A DNA stretch of 64,000 nucleotides from Cepaea nemoralis (GCA_014155875.1 JACEFZ010027114.1:136501-200500), one strand, 5' to 3'; shown: positions 1 through 10,139, counted from the stretch's first letter. Numbers and translations are program-made. Notes: a model not told the origin generated them from the letters alone.

Positions 1-230
1 GCTCACTGGATCTTAGGAGGCCTGGTGTTCCTTGCCAGTGAGAAGTCCTGATCGTTCGGGTCCCATCGATTGACGGACGTCGGTCGCGGCGATTGGGCGA
101 TCTTGAGCATAACCTACGATGGGTGGCGTTGTGGTATTCTGTTATGATAATTTGGTGTGTCCAGTGTGTGCCGCGTGGTTACACACCCGCTTCACGCGCG
201 TGATCCGGGACTGTTTCCGGATCCGGTCAG

Positions 231-285
231 GGATGTGCACTACTGACGAGCTCAAATGAGGGCGAAACTCGAGTCTAGTGCTTCC
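231..285 (+). ncRNA. Type I hammerhead ribozyme, unit 1
   Basis: Self-cleaving RNA motif. Helix I is GCACUA (237-242) with UAGUGC (276-281), extended past an internal loop by GGA (231-233) with UCC (283-285). The core is CUGACGA (243-249). Helix II is GCUC (250-253) with GGGC (260-263) around the loop AAAUGA, then GAAA (264-267). Helix III is minimal, ACU (267-269) with AGU (272-274) and a CG loop. Predicted cleavage is after C275. Every position of the conserved hammerhead core is present. The internal loop of helix I and the helix II loop are placed for the known loop-loop contact. The very short helix III is typical of animal retrozymes and Penelope-type hammerheads, which usually act best as dimers. 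Confidence 0.88.
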
Positions 286-633
286 ATATTGGCGTGGATA
301 GGCCTTAGGTTCATACCAGAATGCGATCAGCGTTGCCAGTAGTGGGTTGTGCTCAATATTTAAATTTCAATTCCCGAAACAACCACATAATCAATTTGAT
401 TGTTGCTCACTGGATTTAGGAGGCCTGGTGTTCCTTGCCAGTGAGAAGTCCTGATCGTTCGGGTCCCATCGATTGACGGACGTCGGTCGCGGCGATTGGG
501 CAATCTTGAGCATAGCCTACGATGGGTGGCGTTGTGGTATTCTGTTATGATAATTTGGTGTGTCCAGTGTGTGCCGCGTGGTTACACACCCGCTTCACAC
601 GCGTGATCCGGGACTGTTTCCGGATCCGGTCAG

Positions 634-688
634 GGATGTGCACTACTGACGAGCTCAAATGAGGGCGAAACTCGAGTCTAGTGCTTCC
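634..688 (+). ncRNA. Type I hammerhead ribozyme, unit 2
   Basis: Identical in sequence to the unit 1 ribozyme, shifted by 403 nt: helix I 640-645 with 679-684, core 646-652, helix II 653-656 with 663-666, GAAA 667-670, predicted cleavage after C678. Core and all helices are unchanged. Confidence 0.88.
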
Positions 689-1037
689 ATATTGGCGTGG
701 ATAGGCCTTAGGTTCATACCAGAATGCGATCAGCGTTGCCAGTAGTGGGTTGTGCTCAATATTTAAATTTCAAATCCCGAAACAACCACATAATCAATTT
801 GATTGTTGCTCACTGGATCTTAGGAGGCCTGGTGTTCCTTGCCAGTGAGAAGTCCTGATCGTTCGGGTCCCATCGATTGACGGACGTCGGTCGCGGCGAT
901 TGGGCGATCTTGAGCATAACCTACGATGGGTGGCGTTGTGGTATTCTGTTATGATAATTTGGTGTGTCCAGTGTGTGCCGCGTGGTTACACACCCGCTTC
1001 ACACGCGTGATCCGGGACTGTTTCCGGATCCGGTCAG

Positions 1038-1092
1038 GGATGTGCACTACTGACGAGCTCAAATGAGGGCGAAACTCGAGTCTAGTGCTTCC
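1038..1092 (+). ncRNA. Type I hammerhead ribozyme, unit 3
   Basis: Third copy, 404 nt after the second: helix I 1044-1049 with 1083-1088, core 1050-1056, predicted cleavage after C1082. The motif is identical to the other two although the surrounding unit is truncated soon afterwards. Confidence 0.88.
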
Positions 1093-1172
1093 ATATTGGC
1101 GTGTATAGGCCTTAGGTTCATACCAGAATGCGATCAGCGTTGCCAGTAGTGGGTTGTGCTCAATATTTAAAA

Positions 1173-2874
1173 CACATATGGTTTAAAAGACAAAAATGGG
1201 AATATGTTAAATACCAATGAGGAAATGTGCAACACATGGAAAGAATATTTATTGAATTACTAAATTGTGAAGCTCCAAGTAACATTTTCCACAGGAAGAG
1301 GTTCTAACATGCGAACCACAAATTGAAGAACCTACATTTGAAGAAATCCTATATGTAATCACACGACTTAAAAACAATAAGGCAACTGGGACTGATGGAA
1401 TTGCTGCTGAATTTATAAAAGCAGGTGGCCATGCATTACATCTAAAGCTATACGAACTAATAATAAAAATCTGGAGGACAGAAGAATTACCCCATGACTG
1501 GAACGAGTCATTATTGATACCTATCTTTAAGAAAGGAGACAAGTTCCAATGTGGAAATTATAGAGGAATATCACTACTGTCCACAAGCTATAAGATACTA
1601 TCCGCAGTATTACTAAATATACTAAAACCATATTCAGAAGACATATTAGGTGACTACCAGGCGAGTTTTAGACAAAACAGATCAACAATAGGTCAGATAT
1701 TTATCTTACGACAAATAGCCGAGAAACATTGGGAATATAAAAGAGATCTCCATAACATTTTTGTGGATTTTAAAAAGGCTTATGATAGTTTCCATAGGAA
1801 TAGTCTATGGAATGCTATGCAGGAATTTGGAATACTAAGGAAGTTAATCAATATGACCAGACTATGCATGGAAGATACTTATAATATAGTAACATATAAA
1901 GGCAGGAAATCAGACCCCTTCCAAATAACATCTGGGCTTGAAACAGGGTGATGCACTATCGCCGCTACTCTTCAATCTGGCTCTAGAGAAAGTTGTAAGG
2001 AAGACAAAGGAGGAATGTGATATTGGAGGAACATCCAAGCTGCTTGGTTATGCAGATGATATAGATATTATAGGGCAAAGTGAACAAAAGACATTGGAAA
2101 TATTGACTCACTTAAAGGAAAAAGCCCAACAGATGGGGCTGGTTATCAACCAAGATAAGACAGAATATATGGTAATTTCAAGAGACGGAATGGCTAAAAA
2201 CTCTGGCCACATACAAATAGATAATATGACCATTAAAAGAACGGAAACATACAAATACCTGGGTAAAATCTTCAACTGCTCCAACATCATAAGGGAAGAA
2301 ATACAAACTAGAATCAACTCTGGAAATAAGATATACTATGCACTACAACATCTACTAAAATCAAAGGCGCTATCTCGTAACACCAAAATCACAATATACA
2401 AAACACTGATCAGACCAGTTGTGCTGTATGGCTCTGAAACCTGGAGTACAACGAAAGGAGACGAAGCCTTGTTACAAACCTTTGAGAACAAAATTTAAAG
2501 ACGCATCTTTGGACCCATTAGGGATACACAAAGTGGAGAGTGGAAAAGAAGAAGTAACAAAGACATTTATGATCTGTTTAAGTCCCCGCTAATCACTGGT
2601 ATCATGAAGGCTAATAGACTACAATGGCTGGGCATATAGAAAGAATGGAAGATAATAGGGAAACAAAACTCGCTTACACTCAGGAAATAAATGACCGTAG
2701 ACCCCTAGGTAGACCAAGAAGACGGTGGAGAGATAATACATGGACAGACCTACAAGCACTTGGAATCAACGACTGGCAAGAGAAGGTCCACCAGAGAGAC
2801 GAATGGAGACGGATTGTATTTGCAGCAAAGAACCTCAATGGCTCGGAAAGCTGAAGAAGAAGAAGAAGAAGAAG
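1173..2874 (+). mobile_element. LINE family D, 5'-truncated, (GAA)n tail
   Basis: Non-LTR retrotransposon fragment abutting the ribozyme array. It holds a reverse transcriptase pseudogene (next entry) and ends in an arginine-rich C-terminal segment followed by about seven GAA triplets at 2853-2874. Four other 3' fragments of this family occur in the window (8248-8602, 10553-10742, 13783-13946, 37140-37360), all sharing the GRPRRRWRDN signature. The endonuclease domain is missing. The RT most resembles RTE/Proto-type LINEs; I cannot fix the clade by eye. Confidence 0.8.
1315..2852 (+). pseudogene. Reverse transcriptase of LINE family D, frameshifted
   Basis: The encoded RT would copy element RNA at a nicked target. 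Visible blocks in order: a thumb-side stretch with NKATGTDG near 1378, IPIFKKGD at about 1520, GNYRGISLLS, the first catalytic aspartate in FVDFKKAYDS near 1760, GDALSPLLFNLALEK near 1945, the YADD catalytic box near 2051, and RPVVLYGSETW near 2413. There is a frameshift near 1940 between the 145- and 186-codon pieces, a stop at 2496-2498, and another shift before the C-terminal piece 2624-2854. The catalytic residues survive but the protein cannot be made as one chain. No functional gene. Confidence 0.8.
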
Positions 2875-3099
2875 ATGTCAGAACGTCACATATTCTAGGT
2901 CAAAGCACAATGAGATAGGAAGGCTAATTCCCTTACTCGCCGCCTTTCCTTTCCAAAACACTTCCTTGAACATTCCAAACATATTTCTGCATCCATTTGT
3001 TGATGATGCCGGACCGTCACCAGAGCCGTACTGGTCAAGACAATGTTTACACCTGGAAATCGAACCCCAATGGCTACCTAGGTAATTGAAGAGCACTAA

Positions 3100-3516
3100 C
3101 CAGGGGGGGGGGGGGGGGGGCAGCGTGGTCTCGTGGTATGGTGTCCGCCTCGAGTGCTGGAGGTCCCGGGTTCAGGCCCCGGTGAGGACCGGGATTTATT
3201 TCACGTGGACTTCTAATAATAAAATTTTCCCTGGTCTCTGGGTAGTGAGATCGGACGCCCGTGTGTATTGTTGCGCACGTAAAAAATCCCTTAGCAGTGG
3301 GAAATCTGAAAAAGAGTAGCCTAACGGAGCTGCCCGGGCAACATTTCGAGTTAACAATCTACCCAAAGTATTTCAGGATCATCGCCAGTGCTACGGAGTT
3401 CGTGCACTGAGCTGAGTTTCTCCAGACTCAGATTTGAGTTAGGAGGAGAACGGAGCACTTATGGGTTACACCCATGTGCCGTGATGTTGATCTATCGACT
3501 AAACTAAACTAAACTA
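3100..3516 (+). repeat. Poly-G tract followed by tRNA-derived SINE (family 1)
   Basis: About 18 G residues end at 3120. They are followed by a tRNA-like pol III promoter: A-box-like TGGTATGGTGTCC near 3134 and B box GGTTCAGGCCC at 3169-3179. A ~300-bp body follows and the element ends in ACTAA-type pentamer repeats at about 3496-3516. A diverged copy of its 3' body lies at 15585-15712. Length and layout are typical of a SINE; I saw no clear target-site duplication. Confidence 0.65.
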
Positions 3517-3583
3517 GAGCAATAACCACAAAGCTACCTGTGTAGCGTCAGTTCCGGGATATTATCGCAAGTAATAATTGGGT

Positions 3584-3831
3584 GCCGGTCTCTCTGGCTG
3601 AGGGGTTACACCACTTTCTCCGTAATCCCGTTTATCCACACAGGGTCTCGGAGCGAGGCGAGAATTGGAAGCGGTTCGACCCGCGCTCGTGACTTGCGGG
3701 ATAATGAGCCGGCCGCTCAGAAAGCAATGGCAAACTACTGAGCGTAATCTTGCCAAGAAATCAACATACAGCTGAAAGATGCTGATGTTGACAGCGATGT
3801 CCTGTAAAGGATATGCAAAACATTTTTTTTC
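3584..3831 (+). mobile_element. SINE family 2, complete copy with 11-bp target-site duplication
   Basis: Begins with a tRNA-like head (A box around TGGCTGAGGGG near 3596, B box GGTTCGACCC at 3673-3682), continues into a shared tail with CCTGTAAAGGATATG, and ends in a short A/T run. It is flanked by AATAATTGGGT at 3573-3583 and 3832-3842. Length is 248 bp. Other copies: 12866-13113, 37655-37915 and 41666-41907 (all minus), with fragments at 42655-42760, 43415-43558, 46312-46415 and 48180-48300. Confidence 0.85.
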
Positions 3832-3842
3832 AATAATTGGGT

Positions 3843-4377
3843 ACGACCTACAGCTCGTGTTGGCTACTATCCTCGTAGTTGCAGATTCGGCCAAACAAGT
3901 CTATTTTTACTCCACTGCTCACTCTTGGTTCCTGCTTTTAACTAGATCCCATAATCGTCTCTGGTATTCAACAACTCAACTCCGTGCCCTCCTCCCCTCG
4001 TGCCTTTACATCCTTTGCGATGGAATATGGCGTATGCAACTTCTATAATTTACCACGTTCGTAATGCGCTTCTGGAACCTTTCATTGTTATAACAGAAGG
4101 ATGTTAAGGATTCATGTTCCGTGGTGTTGTTTTATTGTTTCTGGCTAAGGGTAGTAAACAGTTTGACCTTCTGTACTCTCCTTCTCAATTGTGCGTTTGT
4201 TACTCGTGGTTCTACCTGAAGTGAAAGCACCGGCCTGTTGGTTTGCAGAACTATGGGGCATACTGACCTTAGTACATAAATCCCTTGCACTCAGTCCTCT
4301 CTGTTACACAAGTGTTGCTCTCACAGGAATAACTGTGGCATTTCAAGATGTGTGTGATTGTATGTGTTGTGTCCATT

Positions 4378-4382
<5 letters not shown>
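3843..4382. other. No gene seen
   Basis: Unique-looking sequence between a SINE and microsatellites. Short open frames here have no recognisable domain or splice context, so I call nothing. Confidence 0.6.
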
Positions 4383-4416
<34 letters not shown>

Positions 4417-4644
4417 CTCTGTGCAAATATGTAAGACAGCAGGGGTATATTTATATACGGTGTGATAATAAAAAGAAAGAAAATAAAAAAGACAGACAGG
4501 CAGGCAGGCAGGCAGGCAGGCAGACAGACAGACAGACAGATAACATTATCAATTGTGTAGCCAGATGTTAAGAATGGGATCACTATTTATCTTTCTATCT
4601 ACATTTTCCCCAATATCACTGTATTTCTGTCTCAAATTCTCACT

Positions 4645-4704
<60 letters not shown>

Positions 4705-4735
4705 CTCTCCCCCCCCCACACACACACACACATAC
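4383..4735. repeat. Cluster of microsatellites: (GT)n, (CAGG/CAGA)n, (CT)n, (CA)n
   Basis: GT repeat at about 4384-4415, tetranucleotide CAGG then CAGA repeats at about 4494-4540, a CT run at about 4646-4701, then C and CA runs up to 4732. The CT/C/CA block ends directly before a candidate splice acceptor at 4737-4738, so it could act as a very long polypyrimidine tract. Confidence 0.9.
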
Positions 4736-4738
4736 AAG

Positions 4739-4868
4739 CAAACATACACCCACCTGCGCTATGACTAACTCGTCAATCGTTCCAGTCAACGGGGAACACA
4801 GGGCGAGAGACGTAATTCAAGGACAAGTGGAGATTCCAATGGTAGAAACCCAGACTGGCTCAAGCACG
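4739..4868 (+). CDS. Candidate internal host-gene exon (hydrophilic tail segment)
   Basis: Proposed exon between an AG at 4737-4738 that follows pyrimidine-rich repeats and a good donor, ACG then GTAAGC, at 4869. The reading frame starting from ATG at 4761 is open across the exon and ends in phase 0, with residues such as VEIPMVETQTGSST just before the donor. It joins in frame to the candidate terminal exon at 8035-8097. The product looks like a polar cytoplasmic tail, but no domain is recognisable. The upstream part of the gene is not visible. The evidence is only splice sites, frame and phase match; it may be chance. Confidence 0.35.
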
Positions 4869-5284
4869 GTAAGCATGTCCACACATGTCCTGACATTAAT
4901 GAAGATATCAACAAACTCGAGTTGTTTGCTGCTTTCTTTAAATGTGTTCAAGGTTAGCACATGCAGGTGTATGAAGACGGAGCTTTGATGAACATTTTAG
5001 GATTATTGAGGAGACTGAACATAAAGGTATTAAAATAAGTATTTTTGGCAGATGTAATCGAATGAGTATTTTAAATACAGTTTAAAAGGAGGTTTAAAGA
5101 CGCGGGCATCGACTTCATTGCTTCCAGCTTCATCACCGGGAGTCTCAGAGAAAACTTCTCCCGTGAACCGAATGGCGGAGATTGGAACGAACCCTAGACC
5201 TTTGGAACGCAAGGCATGAAGATTAACCGATTCGTTACAGAAAACCCAGTGATTAATGTAAGAAATGAACGGTCATGAAGAGTC
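4869..5284. other. No feature seen (candidate intron)
   Basis: No domain, RNA or recognisable repeat; part of the proposed intron 4869-8034. Confidence 0.5.
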
Positions 5285-5432
5285 AAGTAATATAGAGTCG
5301 CTATAATATAGTCACAGAAATATATAGTCACAATATTATATAATTTTTCAGTAATATATTGAGTGACAGTGATATATAGCTACAGTAATATATAGAGTTA
5401 CAATGATGTATAGGCACAGTTGCCATCTTGTT
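5285..5432. repeat. AT-rich minisatellite (TATAGTCACAGTAATA-like), left part
   Basis: Imperfect ~22-26 bp units built on ATATATAGTCACA. The same motif resumes at 7423-7546 and again at 7768-7850, showing one minisatellite locus split by later insertions of LINE fragments (5563-7413) and a SINE (7549-7765). Confidence 0.75.
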
Positions 5433-5562
5433 GGGGTCTGTAATTAAACCTCGTTGTCTAGAGACCAACACAAGGCATTCTCTTATTCAAGTGATTCAGC
5501 ACATGACAAACCGACGTTAAACACATTCGTTACGGGGAGGCAACATATTGTAATCAGTACAC

Positions 5563-6153
5563 CTGTTGTATACAGTGAGCAACTGGGGTTAGGATTAAAT
5601 TGTAAAAAGACTCAGGTTATGGTCGTCACTAGGAAGGAAGAAGTGCCACAATGTAATATACAAGTAAATGGAAATATTCTTCAACAAGTGAATCGGTACA
5701 ATTATCTTGGAACAGTCATAACATCTGATGGGAGATGCCTTGAAGAGATTAGAACAAGAATCGCCATGGCGAAAGTAACCTTTAGCAAGTTGAAAAACAT
5801 TCTGACCAATAAAAAGATGTCAATTGAAACGAGAAAAAGAGTGTTGAGGGGATACATAGAGCCTGTTCTTTTGTATGGATGTGAAACTTGGACAATGAGC
5901 AGTCAAGCTGAAAAAACATCTGATGGCTGCAGAAATGTGGTTTCTGAGGAAAATGCAAAGAATACCATGGACACACAGAAAAACCAATGACCACGTACTA
6001 CAGGAGACAAATGAACATCGTAAACTGATTAGAGAAATTAGATGTAGACAGTCAAAATATTTTGGACATGTTATGAGAAGAAATGGATTGGAGAACTTGG
6101 TGACAACTGGCAAGATCGAAGGGAACAGACCAAGAGGAAGACCGAGAGGATAA
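5563..6153 (+). pseudogene. LINE family A 3' fragment (RT C-terminal part)
   Basis: Encodes the post-catalytic RT region: SEQLGLGLNCKKTQVMVV, YNYLGTVITSDG, RKRVLRGYIEPVLLYGCETW, then GRPRG at the end. A frameshift lies near 5915, between the 178-codon frame and the following frame. The catalytic YADD box is absent because the copy is 5'-truncated. The fuller family member is at 48513-50765. Confidence 0.8.
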
Positions 6154-6433
6154 TACGACAAGAATTGACTATTGAAGACACAATGAAACAAGAACAATTT
6201 AAATATTGTGGTAACTTGAAACGTAAAGTTTGGAGAGAATAATAATGGAGGGATATATGCCTGGGAAGAGAGGAAGAGGAAGGCCAAAGAGAAAATGGGT
6301 GCAGGATATAGCAGATGATCTCCAGATGGGTGTATCGGACACGGGATATCTTGCTTATGACCGAAAAGTTTTCTTAATGGTTGTTTTGGGAGCGGAGTTC
6401 TGCATAGGACGTGCTGCTGAATGAATGAATTGC
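6154..6433 (+). mobile_element. LINE family B 3' end, (TGAA)n tail
   Basis: Carries the family B C-terminal signature (GRGRPKRKWVQDIADDLQ, then AEFCIGRAAE) and ends in short TGAA repeats at 6420-6432. It joins directly onto a family A fragment, so this is a LINE-on-LINE junction. Confidence 0.75.
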
Positions 6434-6463
6434 AATATATAGCGCCACAGTGGCATACGTGTA

Positions 6464-7413
6464 TCAATCAATCAATCATGTGCCATGCCGGAAAGCATTG
6501 GCGGTCATGACTCGCCATTTCACTCGATCACCAGTGTCGTGGATCAGCTCAGTGTTCCTGTCTCGTCCATGCCATGTGGCCAAGCCATCCAGGTATTTTC
6601 CTCTCGGTCTTCCTCTTGGTCTGTTCCCTTCGATCTTGCCAGTTGTCACTAAGTTCTCCAATCCATTTCTTCTCATAACATGTCCAAAAAAATTTTGACT
6701 GTCTACGTCTAATTTCTCTAATCAGTTTACGATGTTCATTTTTCTCCTGTAGTACTTGGTCATTGGTTTTTCTGTCTGTCCATGGTATTCTTTGCATTTT
6801 CCTCAGAAACCACATTTCTGCAGCCATCAGATGCTTTTCAGCTTGACTGCTCATTGTCCAAGTTTTACATCCATACAAAAGAACAGGCTCTATGTATCCC
6901 CTCAACACTCTTTTTCTCGTTTCAATTGACATCTTTTTATTGGTCAGAATGTTTTTCATCTTGCTAAAGGCTACTTTCTCCATGGCGATTCTTGTTCTAA
7001 TCTCTTCAAGGCATCTCCCATCAGATGTTATGACTGTTCCAAGATAATTGTACCGATTCACTTGTTTGAGGAATATTTCCATTTACTTGTATATTACATT
7101 GTGGCAGTTCTTCCTTCCTAGTGACGACCATAACCTGAGTCTTTTTACAATTTAATTCTAACCCCAGTTGCTCACTGTGTACAACAACCGCATCTACTAA
7201 TTGTTGCAGGTCCTGCGCATTGTCTGCAATTAATACTGTATCATCTGCATATCTAATGTTATTGATGTTTCGTCCTCCAATGCTGATTCCATTTATATCC
7301 TCTACATTTCTGAAAATAGTTTCACTGTATAGGGAAAAAAGATCTGGAGACATCACACATCCCTGCCTAACACCTCTCTTAATTGGCTGATACTGTCCCA
7401 CTTCATTATTTGT
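6464..7413 (-). mobile_element. LINE family A 3' fragment, reverse orientation
   Basis: Minus-strand copy beginning (its 3' end) with TGATTGATTGA-type repeats at 6462-6478. It runs back through the RT C-terminal region to the YADD box (near 7230) and the conserved RRGVRQGCVMSPDLF block near 7375. Truncated at 7413. It lies tail-to-tail with the plus-strand copy at 5563-6153 and shares about 570 bp with it, so the pair can form a long hairpin. Frameshifts near 7080 break the reading frame. Confidence 0.8.
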
Positions 7414-7422
7414 ACTTGTATA

Positions 7423-7546
7423 TAGTCACTTGTATAGAGTCACAATAATATATAGCCACAGTAATATATAGTCACAATGATATATTGTCACATTAATATA
7501 TAGAGTCACTGTAATGTATAGTCACAGTATTATATAGCGTCAGTAA
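7423..7546. repeat. AT-rich minisatellite, middle part
   Basis: Resumption of the TATAGTCACA-type minisatellite seen at 5285-5432. Confidence 0.75.
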
Positions 7547-7548
7547 TA

Positions 7549-7765
7549 GAGGAGGAGCGACTGGCCGAGTGGCTAGAATGTTGGATTTCCCTTAGGGAGA
7601 CCCGGGTTCGAATCCTAGGTAAGGTGTCTATACGGGCAATATAAAACTCTAACCTGAACGGTTCCTGGCCACTGCACTAGCCATGCTGTCTTAATTTCTC
7701 GGGCTCAAGACCACCCTGCCATACACCTCAAGGTACTATATTGGTAGTAAATGACAGTTTTGACA
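7549..7765 (+). mobile_element. tRNA-derived SINE (family 3, tRNA-Leu/Ser-like head)
   Basis: A box TGGCCGAGTGGC at 7562-7573 and B box GGTTCGAATCC at 7605-7615 with spacing of a class II tRNA, followed by ~140 bp of non-tRNA body. It sits inside the minisatellite, which continues on both sides. The non-tRNA body and insertion context argue against a functional tRNA gene. Confidence 0.7.
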
Positions 7766-7767
7766 GT

Positions 7768-7841
7768 TTAAATGACAGTAATATATAGAGTCAGTAATGT
7801 ATAGTCACAGTGATATATAGCTAATATAAAGAGTCACGGCA

Positions 7842-7868
<27 letters not shown>
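7768..7868. repeat. AT-rich minisatellite, right part, and (TA)n
   Basis: Last few TATAGTCACA-type units ending in a TA dinucleotide run at about 7846-7868. Confidence 0.75.
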
Positions 7869-7880
<12 letters not shown>

Positions 7881-8034
7881 TACGGAAACAAAACGAGTGA
7901 TTTGCATTACTTTATTACTAGTATTTCTTAGATGGAAATAAAAGTAATGACTTTAATTATTGCTTATTTGTGCTTTCACAGATCTTGGAAGTAAACCTAA
8001 TGATTTTAATTATTGCTTATCTGTTTTGTTGCAG

Positions 8035-8097
8035 ACTCCTGGAGAGTATATGACTATTGTTGACACGGGTTATAGCTCTCAATCCACATCACAATAA
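8035..8097 (+). CDS. Candidate terminal coding exon of a host gene
   Basis: A strong acceptor (pyrimidine-rich stretch ending TTTTGTTGCAG at 8034) is followed by a 20-codon open frame starting TPGEYMTIVDTGY and ending with TAA at 8095-8097. The acceptor is phase 0 if the exon starts at 8035, matching the phase of the donor at 4869. The tail has two tyrosines; YMTI fits the general YxxI/V/L pattern used by SH2 and adaptor binding motifs. The last 14 codons and the stop are conserved in the diverged duplicate at 39797-39843. I infer the cytoplasmic end of a membrane receptor, without knowing which. Coding status is inference. Confidence 0.45.
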   Translation, partial: TPGEYMTIVDTGYSSQSTSQ

Positions 8098-8247
8098 CAG
8101 AGGAGAGAGACAGTAGCACCATGAGAGGCAAGAGACGATTCTATGCACATTGTTGGATTTTATCAAGACAGCCAAGCTATGTTGAAATCTTAAGCCTTAG
8201 TGGCATAACATGAAAATATATGGAGAATCAATATATATATATATATA

Positions 8248-8602
8248 TCTTCTTCAGCATTCCGAGCCATTGAGGTACTTTGCTGCAGATACAAGCCATC
8301 TCCATTCGTCTTTCTGGTTGACCTTCTCTTGCCAGTTTCTGATTACAATTGCTTGTAGATCTGTATGTATATTATCTCTCCACCGTCTTCTTGGTCTACC
8401 TCGGGGTCTACGGTCATTTATTTCCTGAGTGTAAGCGAGTTGTGTTTCCCTATTATCTTCCATTCTTTCTATATGCCCCAGCCATTGCAGTCTATTAGCC
8501 TATTAGCCTTCATGATACTAGTGATTAGCGGGGAATTAAACAGATCATAAATGCCTTTGTTGTTTCTTCATTTCCACTCTCCACTTTGTGTATCCCTAAT
8601 GG
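8248..8602 (-). mobile_element. LINE family D 3' fragment
   Basis: Minus-strand copy whose 3' end starts with CTTCTTC at 8249. It encodes the arginine-rich family D C-terminus (GRPRRRWRDNIHTDLQ, ending LNGSEC) and is bounded by AT repeats. Truncated to about 350 bp. Confidence 0.8.
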
Positions 8603-8662
8603 TGCTGCCAGGTACCTCTCAAGCGGCACATCTCTATAGTCCTTCAGGACTGAAAGAGGCCT

Positions 8663-8663
8663 A

Positions 8664-8729
<66 letters not shown>

Positions 8730-8731
8730 AT
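8663..8731. repeat. (TA)n microsatellite
   Basis: Long TA dinucleotide run with two AA/TT interruptions. Confidence 0.9.
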
Positions 8732-9899
8732 GTAAAAGTCTAGTCATATATGACTGAGCTACCTATGCCAGTAAACGGTACTACCTGTGTTCTGGTAGGG
8801 TCTAATGTTGGGCGTCGCACACCAAACCCGACACCCCACATTGTGCCATCGGCTTCAGGCGGGGCGTGCGCAATTTAGAGGGTGTAAACCTTACCCTAGT
8901 GCGAGGGAATGCAACTTAAACACTAAATGTCATGGCAGGGCACAACAGGCGCCTAATACGTGGTGGGCAACTGGTCTAGAATCGAAGCTCCTACAGTTGG
9001 ACAGTTAGAGTATTGCTTTGCTTATCCGGAAGCTTGTCTTCTTCCAGTCGTATTGGTGTTTCCTTTCCATAAACTAAGCAGGCCGAGAGAGGGATCATGC
9101 TGCTTGGCAAACACTTGGTCTCTAACTTCAGCCCAGGGTTTGTTTTATAGAGAGGTGTAGCTCCATTGTGCAGACTATCGTCTCTCAAAACGGCAAGGTA
9201 CCAGTCATTATATAGTTAAGGTAGCAACTGCAGTATACATGCACTAATAAACGGGTGAATGTGAGTAGTTAGTTGAAAACGTTTGTTTAAAAATGTATGT
9301 CAAAATGTACGACAAACCAAACCATTTTTTTTAAATTTGGGACTGCGGTGAATGCCAGGAGCCATGTTGGGCTCATGTCAGATAATCATGGCGCATCTAT
9401 TAAACATGACCGAAGAATCACGTGACGATTAAATCCACAGTTGAACAGACTCACAAAAAGCGTTAGTCTGCACTAAGATGTCGCGAGAGAAATATCAGGC
9501 ATAGAAAGCCCGAAGCTGGCGAAGGCAAATCATCCTGCCGCCAAATTATGTTATATAGAGGATTCATGAGCAATTTTAAATAATGAATTCGTAGTGATTA
9601 TGTGGATAATGTTCGCAATAAATAATAACCACCCAATGTACAACATTGTTCCGTTCTTTGCAATGCTTATTGTAAGATGTGTCAGAATAATGTGATGTCA
9701 CATAAACAATGGGTTCAGAATGCGAAAGCAGAAGTAGAGGACACGCTTGTCTATAGACAGAGAACGAACAATGAGCCAACAATCTCTGCACCATTAAATA
9801 AGCCAGCTTAGCAAACTTAGAAAAGTTCGGAGGTCCTAGAGCCCCAAATGACATTCAGACCCATTGACAACAAATAAAACGATGTTCTACAGTCAGTAA

Positions 9900-9948
9900 C
9901 ACACACACACAAACGCACACACACGTACACACACACACACACACACAC

Positions 9949-9994
<46 letters not shown>

Positions 9995-10012
9995 GCACGC
10001 ACGCACGCACAC
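9900..10012. repeat. (CA)n microsatellite
   Basis: CA-rich run with CCCACCCA and CGCACG interruptions. It is absent from the paralogous position in copy 2 of the segmental duplication. Confidence 0.9.
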
Positions 10013-10139
10013 ATATTAGGAATCTCAGAAAGCATCTGAAGAAATAACGCTCCAAGGATACACTAGACACAATCACACTGAAGTTCTGCATACCAATATT
10101 CTAATATATGGAATAAGAACATCCATTCCCTTAAAGAGC

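Larger units (their letters stand above)
1..1172 (+). repeat. Tandem ~404-bp hammerhead-ribozyme repeat (animal retrozyme-like array)
   Basis: Three near-identical head-to-tail units start at about 1, 405 and 808. The third stops at about 1172 and the first is cut by the window edge. Ribozyme-to-ribozyme spacing is 403 and then 404 nt; the 1-nt difference is a deletion near the start of unit 2. I see no protein-coding frame. Each unit carries one complete type I hammerhead ribozyme (listed separately) plus other hairpins, for example GATCCGG/CCGGATC at 202-223. Known animal retrozymes are tandem repeats of a few hundred bp whose transcripts self-cleave into monomers that can circularise; this array fits that description. 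Self-cleavage would release monomers 276-678 (403 nt) and 679-1082 (404 nt). It could instead be a plain satellite with a relic ribozyme, but all three cores are intact. Confidence 0.85.

Noticed and set aside
1..1172. CRISPR-like or rDNA spacer repeat
   Set aside because: Units are contiguous without unique spacers and the genome is clearly eukaryotic; no rRNA similarity was recognised. The hammerhead explains the conserved part.
7561..7625. Possible tRNA-Leu or tRNA-Ser gene
   Set aside because: A and B boxes are good, but the acceptor ends do not pair convincingly and a non-tRNA body follows inside a minisatellite, so it is a SINE head.
9817..10091. Cysteine/valine-rich open frames on the minus strand
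   Set aside because: Translation of a CA repeat.
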